From Halorussus salinus (GTDB lineage Archaea > Halobacteriota > Halobacteria > Halobacteriales > Haladaptataceae), in the NCBI RefSeq assembly GCF_004765815.2, contig NZ_SBIS02000008.1, positions 372,001-436,000 on the forward strand: DNA of 64,000 nucleotides. Direction: 5' to 3'. Shown here piece after piece: positions 35,008-44,162 of this stretch. The notes beneath the pieces were generated by a model, which ran no database searches, was not told the DNA's origin, and saw only the letters and a list, made by a program, of their open reading frames with translations. Every line of letters starts with the position of its first letter. Position 1 is the first letter of the stretch. Both the position numbers and the translations under genes were made by a program.

Positions 35008-36024
35008 ATGGGCGGAGCGTCCGACGATGGGACGGGAGCGAACGCGGACGAAGGTTCGGCGACGGACCTCCTCGACGAAACGACGGTCGTCGTGGTCGGC
35101 GGCGGACCCGCGGGCTGTTCAGCGGGCGTGTTCACCGGGCGGTACGGTCTCGACACGACCGTCTTCGACCGCGGGAACGCGGCGCTCCAGCGGTGCGCCT
35201 ACTTGGAGAACTATCTGGGCTTCCCGGCGGGAATCGACATCGACACCTTCCACGAGTTGATGCACGCCCACGCCGAGGAATCGGGGTGCGACATCGTTCC
35301 CGAGACGGTCGTCTCGGTCGAGCGCGACGGTGAGGACGGCGACGATGGCGACGACGATGATAACCGCGACGGCGACGACGAGTCGCGCTTCGTCGTGGAG
35401 ACCCAAGCCGGTCGGCGCGTCAGGACCGAGTACGTCGTGGTCGCGGCGTGGTACGACGGGTCGTATCTCCGGGCGCTCGGCGACGACGAGATGTTCGAAG
35501 AACACGAGCATCACGGCGAGGTCGAGGAGCGTTTCGACCCGGAGTACGCCGACGACGACGGCCGGACGCCGGTGGACGGACTGTACGTCGCGTCGCCCGC
35601 CGACGCGCGAAGCGCGCAGGCCATCGTCGCCGCCGGGAACGGCGCGCACGTCGCGCGCCACCTCATCGAAGACCACCGACGCGAGCAGGGCTACCCGGAA
35701 GGCGTCGCCGCTCACTACGATTGGCTCCGTCGGGACGCGGAGTTCTCCGGCGAGTGGGCCGACCGGGACCGCTGGCGCGAGTGGTTCGAAAACGAGGTCG
35801 GCGACGACTATGAGGTGGACGACGACCGACTGGCCGACCTGCGCGAGACATACATCGACCGCGAGTTCGCGACGCGCCGGACCGACGAGGAGGTCCGCGA
35901 ACAGTCCGAGCGGGGCCTCGAACGACTGGTCGAGATAGTCGGCACCGGACGACTCCTCGACGCGATGGACGACGAGACCGTCGCCGAGTACGCCGCTGAG
36001 GCGGTCGATTCGCGCGGCGAGTAG
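35008..36024 (+). CDS. FAD-dependent oxidoreductase (thioredoxin-reductase-like fold)
   Basis: 338 residues from the ATG at 35008. The FAD Rossmann motif is VVVVGGGPAGCSAGVFTGRYG (about 28-48) and a second FAD segment is VDGLYVASPADARSAQAIVAAGNGAHVAR. The redox CxxC of thioredoxin reductase is missing, and the space between the two FAD segments looks too short for a full NAD(P)H domain. An Asp-rich loop (GDDGDDDDNRDGDDE) is inserted near residue 110. A helical C-terminal domain of about 110 residues follows. Co-transcribed with the iron-binding protein, it may reduce or release chelated iron; that is inference. Confidence 0.8.
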   Translation: MGGASDDGTGANADEGSATDLLDETTVVVVGGGPAGCSAGVFTGRYGLDTTVFDRGNAALQRCAYLENYLGFPAGIDIDTFHELMHAHAEESGCDIVPETVVSVERDGEDGDDGDDDDNRDGDDESRFVVETQAGRRVRTEYVVVAAWYDGSYLRALGDDEMFEEHEHHGEVEERFDPEYADDDGRTPVDGLYVASPADARSAQAIVAAGNGAHVARHLIEDHRREQGYPEGVAAHYDWLRRDAEFSGEWADRDRWREWFENEVGDDYEVDDDRLADLRETYIDREFATRRTDEEVREQSERGLERLVEIVGTGRLLDAMDDETVAEYAAEAVDSRGE

Positions 36025-36125
36025 TCGGTCGGCGACGACCGCGGTCCCGAGACGGAGCGGCGCAACTCGCCCGACTTCCGACTACTGCCCAAAGCTACAA
36101 GCCGAGAACTGTGGTAGCACGCGGC

Positions 36126-36269
36126 ATGGCACTGTGTCCGAACTGCGAGTCCGACATCAGCGAGTGGGCCGAGCGACTGGAGCAGGCAGACCGCGCCAGC
36201 ACGCCGAAAGTCTGGACCTGTCCGGACTGCGACGCCGTACTCGGCATCTCGGACTGGGGGTCGTCGTAG
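36126..36269 (+). CDS. Small zinc-ribbon protein (47 residues)
   Basis: A short frame with CPNC (residues 4-7) and CPDC (32-35), a clean two-knuckle zinc ribbon separated by a charged helix. It begins at the ATG at 36126 and ends DWGSS. It stands alone between the flavoprotein and a convergent Tat protein. Function unknown. Confidence 0.75.
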   Translation: MALCPNCESDISEWAERLEQADRASTPKVWTCPDCDAVLGISDWGSS

Positions 36270-36353
36270 CTAGCGTTTACGGTTTCGTTTTCGCTTTCGT
36301 TTACGGACACGTCGGTTCGTTCTCGCGTGGGCCTACTCGTTCCGACACACGCT

Positions 36354-36406
36354 CGTTCTGACGCTCGCCCCGACGCTCGCCCGTTCTGACGCTCGCCCCG
36401 ACGCTC
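36354..36406. repeat. 25-bp direct repeat with 28-bp period
   Basis: The 25-bp word starting CGTTCTGACG and ending CCGACGCTC occurs at 36354-36378 and exactly again at 36382-36406. Its end reaches the stop codon of the Tat-exported protein on the minus strand. Shorter TTTCG-rich repeats (36280-36305) precede it. It is non-coding and likely part of a 3' untranslated region. Confidence 0.8.
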
Positions 36407-37703
36407 ACTCGCGCTCGACGGTCCACCCGCGCCAGCGCGAGACGGCACCCCGCGCGTCGATGGCGTACGCGCCGAAGGGGAAACCGGGGTCGATGTCGTA
36501 GGTGACGCTCGCGGTGTCGTACTCGCCCGAGACCCGCGAGACGGCGTGAACGTCGTCGCCCTGCGCTATCCACCAGACGATTCGGTCGAGTTCGCCGTCG
36601 GCGTCGGTCGCGGCGACCTCGAACGCGACGTTCTCGGTGGTCTCGCGGGCGGTCCGGAGGGTGCGGGCCTGCGGGCTGACGCGCTCGACCACCGGCGCGC
36701 GATTCCCGTCGGGGCCGACCTCGACGGTCCATTCCACGGCGTCGATGGGGTCGTCGCCCTCTTGGGAGGAGTCGCCCTCGCGGTAGACCTCCGACCGAAT
36801 CCGGTAGGTCCCCGCCGAGTCGAAGCGGTGGGTGAACGTCGCGCGCTCGGGGGTGCCGAGGTGGTCGTAGAACAGGTCGGGGCCGACGCGCCGGTCGCCG
36901 TCCACGTACCACTCGGCGTTCACGTAGTCGCCGGGGTAGTCGGCGGCGTCGGTCTCGAACAGCACCGGCGTATCGGGTCGGACCGTGACTCGCTGGCTCG
37001 GACTGGCCCGCGAGACGGTCGGCGAGGAGTCCCCGGACGACACCTCGGTCCCGTTCCAGTACACCGTGGCGGGACCGGCGAGCGCGAACGCCGTGATGGC
37101 TCCCGTCACCTCGAACTCGTCGGTCCCGCCCTCGGGACCGACGTGGCCGACCGCTCGGGTCCCGTCCACCGTATCGCCGCTGTCGAGTTGCCGGACGGAC
37201 TCCTCGGCCGCGAACTCGTAGGCCGCGACGCCGCCGCCGTCGCTCTCGACGCGGAGTCGGTCGGTGCCCGACCCCGAATCGAAGTCCGCGCCGGTCAGCG
37301 ACCCTGCGGGACGGGGGAACGACGACGCCGCGACTTCCGACCCGTTTCGGTAGAGCGTCGCCGGACCCGCGAGGACGAGGCCGGTAATCGACCCCGAGTA
37401 CTCGAACGCGTCGGCACCGCGCTCCGGGCCGACGTTGCCCGCGGCGCGACCGCCGGACACGCGGTCGCCGCTGTCCTTCTGCCGGAGGTCGCCGCTGACG
37501 GTGAACTCGTAGGCGGCGAACCCGCCGCCGTCGCTCTCGATACGGAGGGATTCGGAAAGTCGGGGCGCGTCGGTGGCTCTCTCGGCGGGCGCTCGCTCGA
37601 CGGGCGCTCGCTCGGCGGCGGCGGCCGGACCGCCGAGCAACGGTGCGACGCCAGCGGCGACTCCTCGTTTCAGGAACCGTCGTCGGGAGTTCTCGCGGAC
37701 CAT
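36405..37703 (-). CDS. Tat-exported protein with duplicated domain and PKD-like modules
   Basis: 432 residues from the ATG at 37703. The signal RRRFLKRGVAAGVAPLLGG has twin Arg. Two tandem ~85-residue repeats follow (from LRIESDGGGFAAYEF and LRVESDGGGVAAYEF, each ending in GPATLYRNGSEV or GPATVYWNGTEV). Then come two immunoglobulin/PKD-like modules (VLFETDAADYPGDYVNAEWYVDGD..., and VAFEVAATDADGELDRIVWWIAQ). This architecture fits a cell-surface adhesion or carbohydrate-binding protein. No catalytic motif is seen. Confidence 0.8.
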   Translation of the reverse strand: MVRENSRRRFLKRGVAAGVAPLLGGPAAAAERAPVERAPAERATDAPRLSESLRIESDGGGFAAYEFTVSGDLRQKDSGDRVSGGRAAGNVGPERGADAFEYSGSITGLVLAGPATLYRNGSEVAASSFPRPAGSLTGADFDSGSGTDRLRVESDGGGVAAYEFAAEESVRQLDSGDTVDGTRAVGHVGPEGGTDEFEVTGAITAFALAGPATVYWNGTEVSSGDSSPTVSRASPSQRVTVRPDTPVLFETDAADYPGDYVNAEWYVDGDRRVGPDLFYDHLGTPERATFTHRFDSAGTYRIRSEVYREGDSSQEGDDPIDAVEWTVEVGPDGNRAPVVERVSPQARTLRTARETTENVAFEVAATDADGELDRIVWWIAQGDDVHAVSRVSGEYDTASVTYDIDPGFPFGAYAIDARGAVSRWRGWTVERE

Positions 37704-37986
37704 ACTCCCGGCAACGGGAAAGAGAATCAAAGTTATATCCGGCCTAGCCACAATATTCGTCGCCTACCTCGGGGATAGGCGTCGGTTTTTCGGCGAGGTC
37801 GGCGGACGCGGAGGGGCCAGTAGTCGCGAAGTGGCCGGTGGCCGCGAAGCGGTCGGCAGTCGAAAAGTGGTCGCCCGGCCCGAAGGTGCCTCGGCGCTGA
37901 GGAACGCGGGAGAGACCCCAATAGACAACGATTCATCCACTCTATAGAATGATTTAGAATTGTCCGGGCGAGCCTGCACGTTTCCG

Positions 37987-38940
37987 CTACCCGTCGCCGC
38001 ACGGTCCCCGCGAATCGCCGTGGCCGAGGTGGGCCTCGACGGCCGACTCGCTCCCGACGCGAATCGTGCGGGCGTTGTCGGGGTTGCCCGGCGGCCGGTG
38101 ACAGACCGCGTAGCCGTCGCTGTCGTCGCCGCGCTCCTCGTCGTCGTCGCCGCTCTCGTCGTCCTCGCTCTCGCACTCGCCGGTGGCGAGTCGTATCGGC
38201 TCGTCCATCCCGAGCGAGATACGCTTCGAGACGCCCGCGGAGCCGGACAGGAACTCCCAGTCGGTGACGGTTCCCTCGTAATGCTTCTCGTGGAGGGCGG
38301 CCTCCTCGCCGAACGCCGGGGCCACCGCGACCTCGAACTCCTCTCCGAGACCGCGGAACGCGCCGCCGTCAGTGCCGCCGCTTCCCCACGTCCAGTCGAT
38401 GCGATGCTCCGTGCCCTCGGTCGCCCACCGGTCGTAGTTCGAGGGCGCGGGGTCACCGTCAGGGTCGCGGTAGCGGTCGTCCTTGACCACCCACGCGCCG
38501 CTCTCGGGGAGGCCCGAAATCCGGAACGTCGCGCTCCCGCCCGCCGAGGAGTCCAGACTCCCGTGGACGACCACGAGGCTCAGCCCCGTCGGTCCCTGAT
38601 AGAGGAACGCGACGCTGGTCCGGGGGCGCTGGAGGTCGGCGGTGCCCGCCGAGCCGTAGGTGGCGGCGTCGCCGACCGACGCGCCGTTGTCGTCGCTGAC
38701 GTACTTCTCGGGGAGTTGGTAGTCGTAGAACGTCTCGACCGGCAACTGGCCCCGGAGCGGACGGACCGGCACGCACTCCTCGCCCTGCACGAGGCGGTAC
38801 TGGCTGGTCGCGGTTCGGCGTTCGGTCTCGTCGGTCCCGACCGCGCCGGTCGCCGCGGTGCCGACCGCTCCGGCCGCGAGCGTCGTGCCGACGGCCGACA
38901 GCACCGCCCGCCGGGTCGGCGTCGATTGCTGGCCACTCAT
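37987..38940 (-). CDS. Tat-exported protein with C-terminal Cys/His motif domain
   Basis: 317 residues. A Tat signal (TPTRRAVLSAVGTTLAAGAVG) precedes an unknown beta-rich domain (residues 50-250), an acidic linker (ESEDDESGDDDEERGDDSDG) and a 40-residue C-terminal module with CHRPPGNPDNARTIRV and AHLGHGDSRGPC. This Cys-His...His-x2-His-Gly-Asp...Cys module recurs at the ends of secreted proteins in archaea and bacteria, and its role is unknown. The Cys and His residues suggest metal binding or a disulfide. Confidence 0.75.
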   Translation of the reverse strand: MSGQQSTPTRRAVLSAVGTTLAAGAVGTAATGAVGTDETERRTATSQYRLVQGEECVPVRPLRGQLPVETFYDYQLPEKYVSDDNGASVGDAATYGSAGTADLQRPRTSVAFLYQGPTGLSLVVVHGSLDSSAGGSATFRISGLPESGAWVVKDDRYRDPDGDPAPSNYDRWATEGTEHRIDWTWGSGGTDGGAFRGLGEEFEVAVAPAFGEEAALHEKHYEGTVTDWEFLSGSAGVSKRISLGMDEPIRLATGECESEDDESGDDDEERGDDSDGYAVCHRPPGNPDNARTIRVGSESAVEAHLGHGDSRGPCGDG

Positions 38941-39037
38941 CGCCTGCGAGGTAGGGCAGGTGCTGGTATTGTTATCGGGTGGTTACCACCGAGTCCAGCC
39001 GTTCGGGAAGTCCACGAACCCGATCAGTGGCCTGTCG

Positions 39038-40105
39038 TCAGAACTCCGTGACGACCTCGATGCCGACCGTGCCGTAGTCGCTCATCGCGGCGAGGCGGTC
39101 GGGCACGGCGTCGAGCGCGACCTCGTTCGTGACCAGTTCGGCGGGCGACACCACGCCGCGGTCCATCATCCGGAGGAGTTCGCCGTACCGGGTCGGCGGC
39201 ATCCCCCGCGAGCCGAGGAAGGTAATCTCGTTCATCGTCATCGCGTCGGTCGGGAGCGAGACCTCCCCGCGCTCGGCGTCGGTCGTCAGCCCCAACTGGA
39301 GGTGCTGGCCGCGCTTTCGCAGGCAAGCGACCGAGTTCCGGCAGGTCTCGGCGACGCCGAGCGCGTCCACCGAGACGTGGGCACCGCGACCACCGTCGGT
39401 GAGGTCCCGGACGGCCGCGGGCACGTCCACGACACGCTCGGCGTTCACCGTCTCGTCGGCACCCAATTCGCGGGCCTTCGCCAGCTTCTCCTCGCTCAAA
39501 TCGACCGCGACGACGGTCGCGCCCAGCGCGTCCGCGACGTGGACCGCCGAGAGACCGACGCCGCCACAGCCGTGGACCGCCACCCAGTCGCCGGGCGTCA
39601 CGTCCGCGCGGTGGGCCAACCCGTGGTACGCCGTGGCGAACCGACAGCCCAGTCCGGCCATTTCGACCGGCGAGACGTTCTCGGGCAACGCGACGGCGTT
39701 GTAGTCGGCGTAGGGGACGTGGACCCGCTCGGCGAACGCGCCGGGCGCGGCCTCCTCGAACCCGAGCGCGATGCCGTCCTCGCAGACGTTACCGTGCCCG
39801 TTCCGGCAGTTCTCGCAGTCTCCTCGGCCGAGGTTGAACGGGACCGCGACGCGGTCGCCCTCGGCGAATCGTTCGACGGCGGAGCCGGTGGCGACGACGC
39901 GCCCGGCGGGTTCGTGGCCGAGAATCTGGCCCTCGGGGACCCGGTCGTCGGCCCACTCGCCGTGGCCCTGCCACGCGTGCCAGTCGCTCCGGCAGATGCC
40001 ACACGCCTCGGTCTCGATTACGACGCCGTGAGCGTCGGGGTCGGGGTCGGGGACCTGCTCGATTTCGAGGAGGTCGCCGTACTCGCGCAGGACTGCGGCT
40101 CTCAT
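39038..40105 (-). CDS. Zinc-dependent alcohol dehydrogenase
   Basis: 355 residues, medium-chain dehydrogenase family. Catalytic zinc ligands are Cys35 and Asp40 in CGICRSDWHAWQGHG, with GHEPAG. The structural zinc loop CENCRNGHGNVC is intact apart from its usual fourth Cys arrangement. The NAD(P)-binding segment is VAVHGCGGVGLSAVHVADALG. It oxidises an alcohol or reduces an aldehyde in the cytoplasm. It is 89 bp from the chemotaxis transducer gene on the same strand. Substrate unknown. Confidence 0.9.
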   Translation of the reverse strand: MRAAVLREYGDLLEIEQVPDPDPDAHGVVIETEACGICRSDWHAWQGHGEWADDRVPEGQILGHEPAGRVVATGSAVERFAEGDRVAVPFNLGRGDCENCRNGHGNVCEDGIALGFEEAAPGAFAERVHVPYADYNAVALPENVSPVEMAGLGCRFATAYHGLAHRADVTPGDWVAVHGCGGVGLSAVHVADALGATVVAVDLSEEKLAKARELGADETVNAERVVDVPAAVRDLTDGGRGAHVSVDALGVAETCRNSVACLRKRGQHLQLGLTTDAERGEVSLPTDAMTMNEITFLGSRGMPPTRYGELLRMMDRGVVSPAELVTNEVALDAVPDRLAAMSDYGTVGIEVVTEF

Positions 40106-40194
40106 GGACGTGTGTTTCCCGCGGTCGGAATTAAATCGGTGGGGTCGGACGACGGCGACGAACCGCTCGCTCGGGAGGACGACGAACGGCCGCG

Positions 40195-42162
40195 CTACGC
40201 CGAATCGACCCGCGGTGGCGCGTCCGCGTCGGCGTCCCGGCCCGCCGCGTCTCCGACCCGGAACGCCGAGACGAGCGACTGGAGGCGTTCGGCCCGGTCG
40301 GTGAGCGACGCCGCGTTGGCGCTGACCTGCGAGGCCGACGAGGCCTGTTTCTCGGCGGTCGCGGAGACGCTCTCGACCGCTTCGGCGGTCGAGCGGCTGA
40401 TGTCCGCGGCCTCGTCGGCCATCGACACCGCCTGCTCGGCGCTGTCGGCTTGGTCGTCGGTCGCGTCGCGTATCTCCCGGACGCCGTCGTCGGTGTCCTC
40501 GGCGTTCTCCCGGACGCGAGCGAACGCGTCCGCGACCTCCCGGACCGCCTCGACGGACTCCTCGACGTGTCGCTGGGCCGACGCCACCTCGTCGGCGGTC
40601 CGGTCGGTCTGGGACTGGACCTCCCCGATGAGCTGTTCTATCTCCCCGGCCGACTCGCGGGTCTCGTCGGCCAACTGCTTGACCTCCTCGGCGACGACCG
40701 CGAACCCCTCTCCGTTCCCGTCGGCGTCCCCGGTTCCGGCGCGCGCGGCCTCGATGTTGGCGTTCAGTGCGAGCATGTTCGTCTGCTCGGCGATGTCGCC
40801 GATGAGTTCCACGATGTCGCCGATTTCGGCCATCCGGTCGTCCAGCGCCGCGACGTTCTCGACGGTCGCGTCGATGGCCTCCTCGACCTCGCGGGCGCTC
40901 TCGATGGCCTCCCGCGCGGTCGCTTCGGCGTCGTCGGCGACCGCGGCCGTCTCGGTCGAGGTCTCGGCCACGGTCTCCGCGGAGGCGGCGACCTCCTCGA
41001 TGGCCGCCGAGATGTCGTTCATCGCCGTCGAGACCTCGCCGAGCATCCGGCGCTGGTCGTCCGCGCCGGTCGCTATCTCCCGAATCGCGTCGTTGACCTC
41101 CTCGCTGGCCTGCTCTATCTCCTCGGTCCCGGCGTCGGCCTCCTCGCTCGTGGCCGCGACCTCGCGGGCGAACGACTGGATGTCGGCCATCGCGGATTCG
41201 GTCTCCGCCAGCATCTCGTTGAACGCCTCGGCGATCTCGGTCATCGCCTCGCTCTCGCTGTCGGGGTCCAACCGGACGCCGAGGTCGCCGTCGGCCGCCC
41301 GCGCCATCGCGGCGCTGTATGCCTCGGCCTTGGTTTCGAGGTGGTCGTTCAGTCGTTCGACCGCCTCCTGTCGGGCCTCCGCCTCGGCTTTGGCCTCCTC
41401 GGCTTCGCGCTTGGCCTCCTCGGCTTCCGCCCGCGCGGCTTCGAGTTCCGCCTGCTTCTGTTCGAGGGTCTCGACCTGCGCGGTCTTCTCGCGGGTCCGT
41501 TCGAGTTGCTGGCGGGTCTCCTCGCGGGAGCGTTCGGTCGAGTACCAGTGAGTCATCAGCGCCGCCGCGAGCGCCACGACGAACGCCGCGTGGATGACCG
41601 CCCACGCCCACGGGTTGTTGATGGCGGCGGCGTGGTTGTAGACGCGACTCGGGTCTATCATCCCGAAGTAGCCGTGCTGGACGGCGACGAACACGATGCC
41701 CAGCAAGAAGGGAACCCAGTCCTCGTAAACGGCGACCACGGCCATCACGACGAAGAAGTGGAAGTGCGCCTCGATGAAGCCGCCCGAGAAGTGGACGAGG
41801 ACGGAACAAGAGAACGTCAGTCCGGCCGTCGCGAGGGCCGTCCGGGTTCGCCGCTCGAACCCCGGCCAACTCGCCAACAGCGCGAGCGCGACGATGACGC
41901 CGAGTTCGAGGAGGACCGACGAGAGCGGAATGCTGGGGATGGTCGCGCCCGTGACCGACTCGGTGCCCTCGTAGAGACCTAACGCGAGGAGGACGGGTAC
42001 GTGTGCGACGAGGAACGCGAGGACGTTCCGGTGGCGAGTTCGCCACGTCTCCTCGGGGATTGACTGGCCGTCCGGCGTGTACTTGACGTACTCTCGAATC
42101 GTTCGCCGCCACCCGCTCGCTCGGGCTTCGGCCCCGCGAGCGTCGGGTTCGGTCTCCGCCAT
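40195..42162 (-). CDS. Chemotaxis transducer (MCP) with His-rich membrane sensor domain
   Basis: 655 residues from the ATG at 42162 (an ATG at 42195 would add 11 residues). Residues 45-205 contain about six membrane helices with many His: LVHFSGGFIEAHFHFFVVM (His124, 133, 135), VAVQHGYFG (His163), His177, His191 and His205. A coiled coil rich in EAEEAKREAEEAKAEAEA (215-265) is followed by a HAMP-like region and a full MCP signalling domain with the hairpin tip EIGDIVELIGDIAEQTNMLALNANIEAARAG. It signals to CheA. The signal could be redox, a gas or a metal, inferred from the His pattern. Confidence 0.9.
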   Translation of the reverse strand: MAETEPDARGAEARASGWRRTIREYVKYTPDGQSIPEETWRTRHRNVLAFLVAHVPVLLALGLYEGTESVTGATIPSIPLSSVLLELGVIVALALLASWPGFERRTRTALATAGLTFSCSVLVHFSGGFIEAHFHFFVVMAVVAVYEDWVPFLLGIVFVAVQHGYFGMIDPSRVYNHAAAINNPWAWAVIHAAFVVALAAALMTHWYSTERSREETRQQLERTREKTAQVETLEQKQAELEAARAEAEEAKREAEEAKAEAEARQEAVERLNDHLETKAEAYSAAMARAADGDLGVRLDPDSESEAMTEIAEAFNEMLAETESAMADIQSFAREVAATSEEADAGTEEIEQASEEVNDAIREIATGADDQRRMLGEVSTAMNDISAAIEEVAASAETVAETSTETAAVADDAEATAREAIESAREVEEAIDATVENVAALDDRMAEIGDIVELIGDIAEQTNMLALNANIEAARAGTGDADGNGEGFAVVAEEVKQLADETRESAGEIEQLIGEVQSQTDRTADEVASAQRHVEESVEAVREVADAFARVRENAEDTDDGVREIRDATDDQADSAEQAVSMADEAADISRSTAEAVESVSATAEKQASSASQVSANAASLTDRAERLQSLVSAFRVGDAAGRDADADAPPRVDSA

Positions 42163-42366
42163 GTACGTTTCCGAGGATTGCCGAACAAAAAACATTTGGA
42201 CTAAATGCCGTAGAATCTTTGTTCTAATCCAACATTTCCGTCGAATCTGAGATGTCGAGGTCGGGTCCGCGACCGCACGACCGCCCGGTTCCCGCGCGAC
42301 CGCGTTCGATATCGCCGTCCGCCGCCGACGCACAGAACTAAGGCCGAACCCGCCGACACGAGGAGC

Positions 42367-43326
42367 ATGGAGTACGTCAAACTCGGGTCCACGGGAACGA
42401 AGGTCTCGGAAATCTGCTTCGGGACGTGGCGCTTCGCCAAGGAGACCGACGGGACCGTCGAGACCGACCGTTCGACCGCCTTCGACCTGCTGGACGCGGC
42501 GTGGGACGAGGGGGTCAACTTCATTGACACCGCGAACGTCTACGGCGACCCCAACGGCACCGCCGAGGAGTGGATAGGCGACTGGCTCTCGGACTACGAC
42601 CGCGAGGAGTTCGTGCTGGCCTCGAAGGTCTACTTCGGGGTCGGCGACGGCCCGAACGACGGCGGCCTCTCGCGCAAGCACATTCGGAGCCAGATTCGAG
42701 GGACGCTCGAACGCCTCGGGACGGAGTACCTCGACGTGTACTACATCCACCGGTGGGACGACGAGACGCCCATCGAGGAGACCCTCCAAACCCTTCACGA
42801 CCTCGTGCGCGAGGGGAAGGTCAACTACCTCGCCGCGAGTTCGATGGCCGCGTGGCAGTTGACCAAGGCGCTCTGGACCAGCGACGTAGAGGGACTGGAA
42901 CGCTTCGAGGTGACCCAACCCCGGTTCAACGCGGCCTACCGCGACCCCGTGGCCGACTACCTCGACGTGTGCGCCGACCAAGACCTCGCGGTCTGTCCCT
43001 ACTCGCCGCTGGAAGGCGGGTTCCTGACTGGCAAGTACGAGCGCGACGGCGACGGTCCGGAGGGGTCGCGGGGCGACCTCTACGACTGGAAGAACCGGTT
43101 CGACGAGCGCCAGTGGGACGTGCTGGACGAGGTTCGCGCGGTCGCCGACGAGACCGACGCCACGCCCGCGCAGGTCTCGCTCCGGTGGCTGGCCGACCAG
43201 CGCGAGTTCCAGTGTATCCCCATCGTCGGCGCGCGGACGCCCGACCAACTGGAGGAGAATCTGGGCGCGAGCGAGGTGTCGCTCTCTGACGACCAGTTCG
43301 AGCGGATTCGAGAGGCGTACGAGTGA
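42367..43326 (+). CDS. Aldo/keto reductase
   Basis: 319 residues with a (beta/alpha)8 barrel. The catalytic tetrad is placed in FIDTANVYG (Asp, Tyr), FVLASKVYFG (Lys) and YYIHRWD (His). The NADPH-binding end is GARTPDQLEENLGASEVSLS. It belongs to the Kv-beta/voltage-channel-like clade that reduces aldehydes and ketones. Expressed from a 205-bp divergent region shared with the transducer gene. Confidence 0.92.
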   Translation: MEYVKLGSTGTKVSEICFGTWRFAKETDGTVETDRSTAFDLLDAAWDEGVNFIDTANVYGDPNGTAEEWIGDWLSDYDREEFVLASKVYFGVGDGPNDGGLSRKHIRSQIRGTLERLGTEYLDVYYIHRWDDETPIEETLQTLHDLVREGKVNYLAASSMAAWQLTKALWTSDVEGLERFEVTQPRFNAAYRDPVADYLDVCADQDLAVCPYSPLEGGFLTGKYERDGDGPEGSRGDLYDWKNRFDERQWDVLDEVRAVADETDATPAQVSLRWLADQREFQCIPIVGARTPDQLEENLGASEVSLSDDQFERIREAYE

Positions 43327-43389
43327 AACCCGACGCTCCTCATGAACCACCACATGAGGTTTAAGACGGTCGAGTAACGACTGTTACGT

Positions 43390-43650
43390 ATGGCAACGAA
43401 CGGAGAGCAGACGACCATCAACGATCACTACTCGGTCACGGTTCCGGCGGCGATTCGAAATCGACTCGACATCCAGCCGGGCGACAAACTCGATTGGGCA
43501 GTTACCGACGACGGTGACCTCGTAGTCCAAGTCGTCAAACAACGGTACGGAGCGTTCGAGGACTTCGAGGCCGTAGATATGGGCGAAACGGACGTTGCTA
43601 ACGACCACGACGTTGCAGGTGTCGAGAACAAATACGACGAGGTGCGGTGA
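43390..43650 (+). CDS. vapB: AbrB/SpoVT antitoxin of a PIN toxin pair
   Basis: 86 residues. The first 48 form the swapped-hairpin DNA-binding domain (NDHYSVTVPAAIRNRLDIQPGDKLDWAV); the rest is a toxin-binding tail. The stop and the toxin start share one base (TGATG), so they are coupled. A TATA-like element (AGGTTTAAGAC) lies about 35 bp upstream. Confidence 0.88.
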   Translation: MATNGEQTTINDHYSVTVPAAIRNRLDIQPGDKLDWAVTDDGDLVVQVVKQRYGAFEDFEAVDMGETDVANDHDVAGVENKYDEVR

Positions 43651-44081
43651 TGGCTGTCGCGGTTATCGACACGAACGTACTCGTCGCTCGCGTGAGTTCC
43701 CGAGACGCGAATCACGACGCGGCGAGTGCTATCGTAGATGCGGCCGACCACGGCGACCTGCCGACGATGCGGGTCACGAACTACGTCCTGACGGAGACGT
43801 TGAACTATCTCCACGAGCGCAAACGGCATCAAGTGGCAGTCAAATTCTACGAGCGTCTCACCGAAGCGGCGGGTTTCGAGTTAGTTCACACGCCGAAGAC
43901 GGACTTCTCGACCGCTGTCGAGATGTTCGAGCGATACGACGGTCTCTCGTTCGGTGACGCGACGATATGGGCGTACATGGACCGTGAAGGGTTGGAGCAT
44001 CTGTATAGCTTCGACGACGATTTCGACGCGGTCGGCGACATCACGCGCTTCGAAACGGCGACGAACCCGTTCGAGCCTTGA
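43650..44081 (+). CDS. vapC: PIN-domain ribonuclease toxin, VapC type
   Basis: 143 residues from the ATG at 43650 (a GTG one codon earlier is possible). PIN acidic residues are Asp7 (VIDTNVL), Glu49 (LTETLNYL), Asp103 (FGDATIWAYM) and the SFDDDFD cluster near Asp122-124. It is unlike the pair at 1697-2365 in sequence, so the window carries two independent VapBC-type modules on opposite strands. Confidence 0.9.
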   Translation: MAVAVIDTNVLVARVSSRDANHDAASAIVDAADHGDLPTMRVTNYVLTETLNYLHERKRHQVAVKFYERLTEAAGFELVHTPKTDFSTAVEMFERYDGLSFGDATIWAYMDREGLEHLYSFDDDFDAVGDITRFETATNPFEP

Positions 44082-44162
44082 TTCTCTCGTGGAGCGTCAG
44101 ATATTTTCTCCGATATTTCCGCCAAAGCCGGAGTTTTATACCCGCCCCGAAAAAGTGACCTC

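Noticed and set aside
36280-36405. A small gene in the TTTCG-rich repeats after the 47-residue zinc-ribbon protein
   Set aside because: The frames there are simple-sequence products with no start context and overlap the 3' end of the convergent gene.
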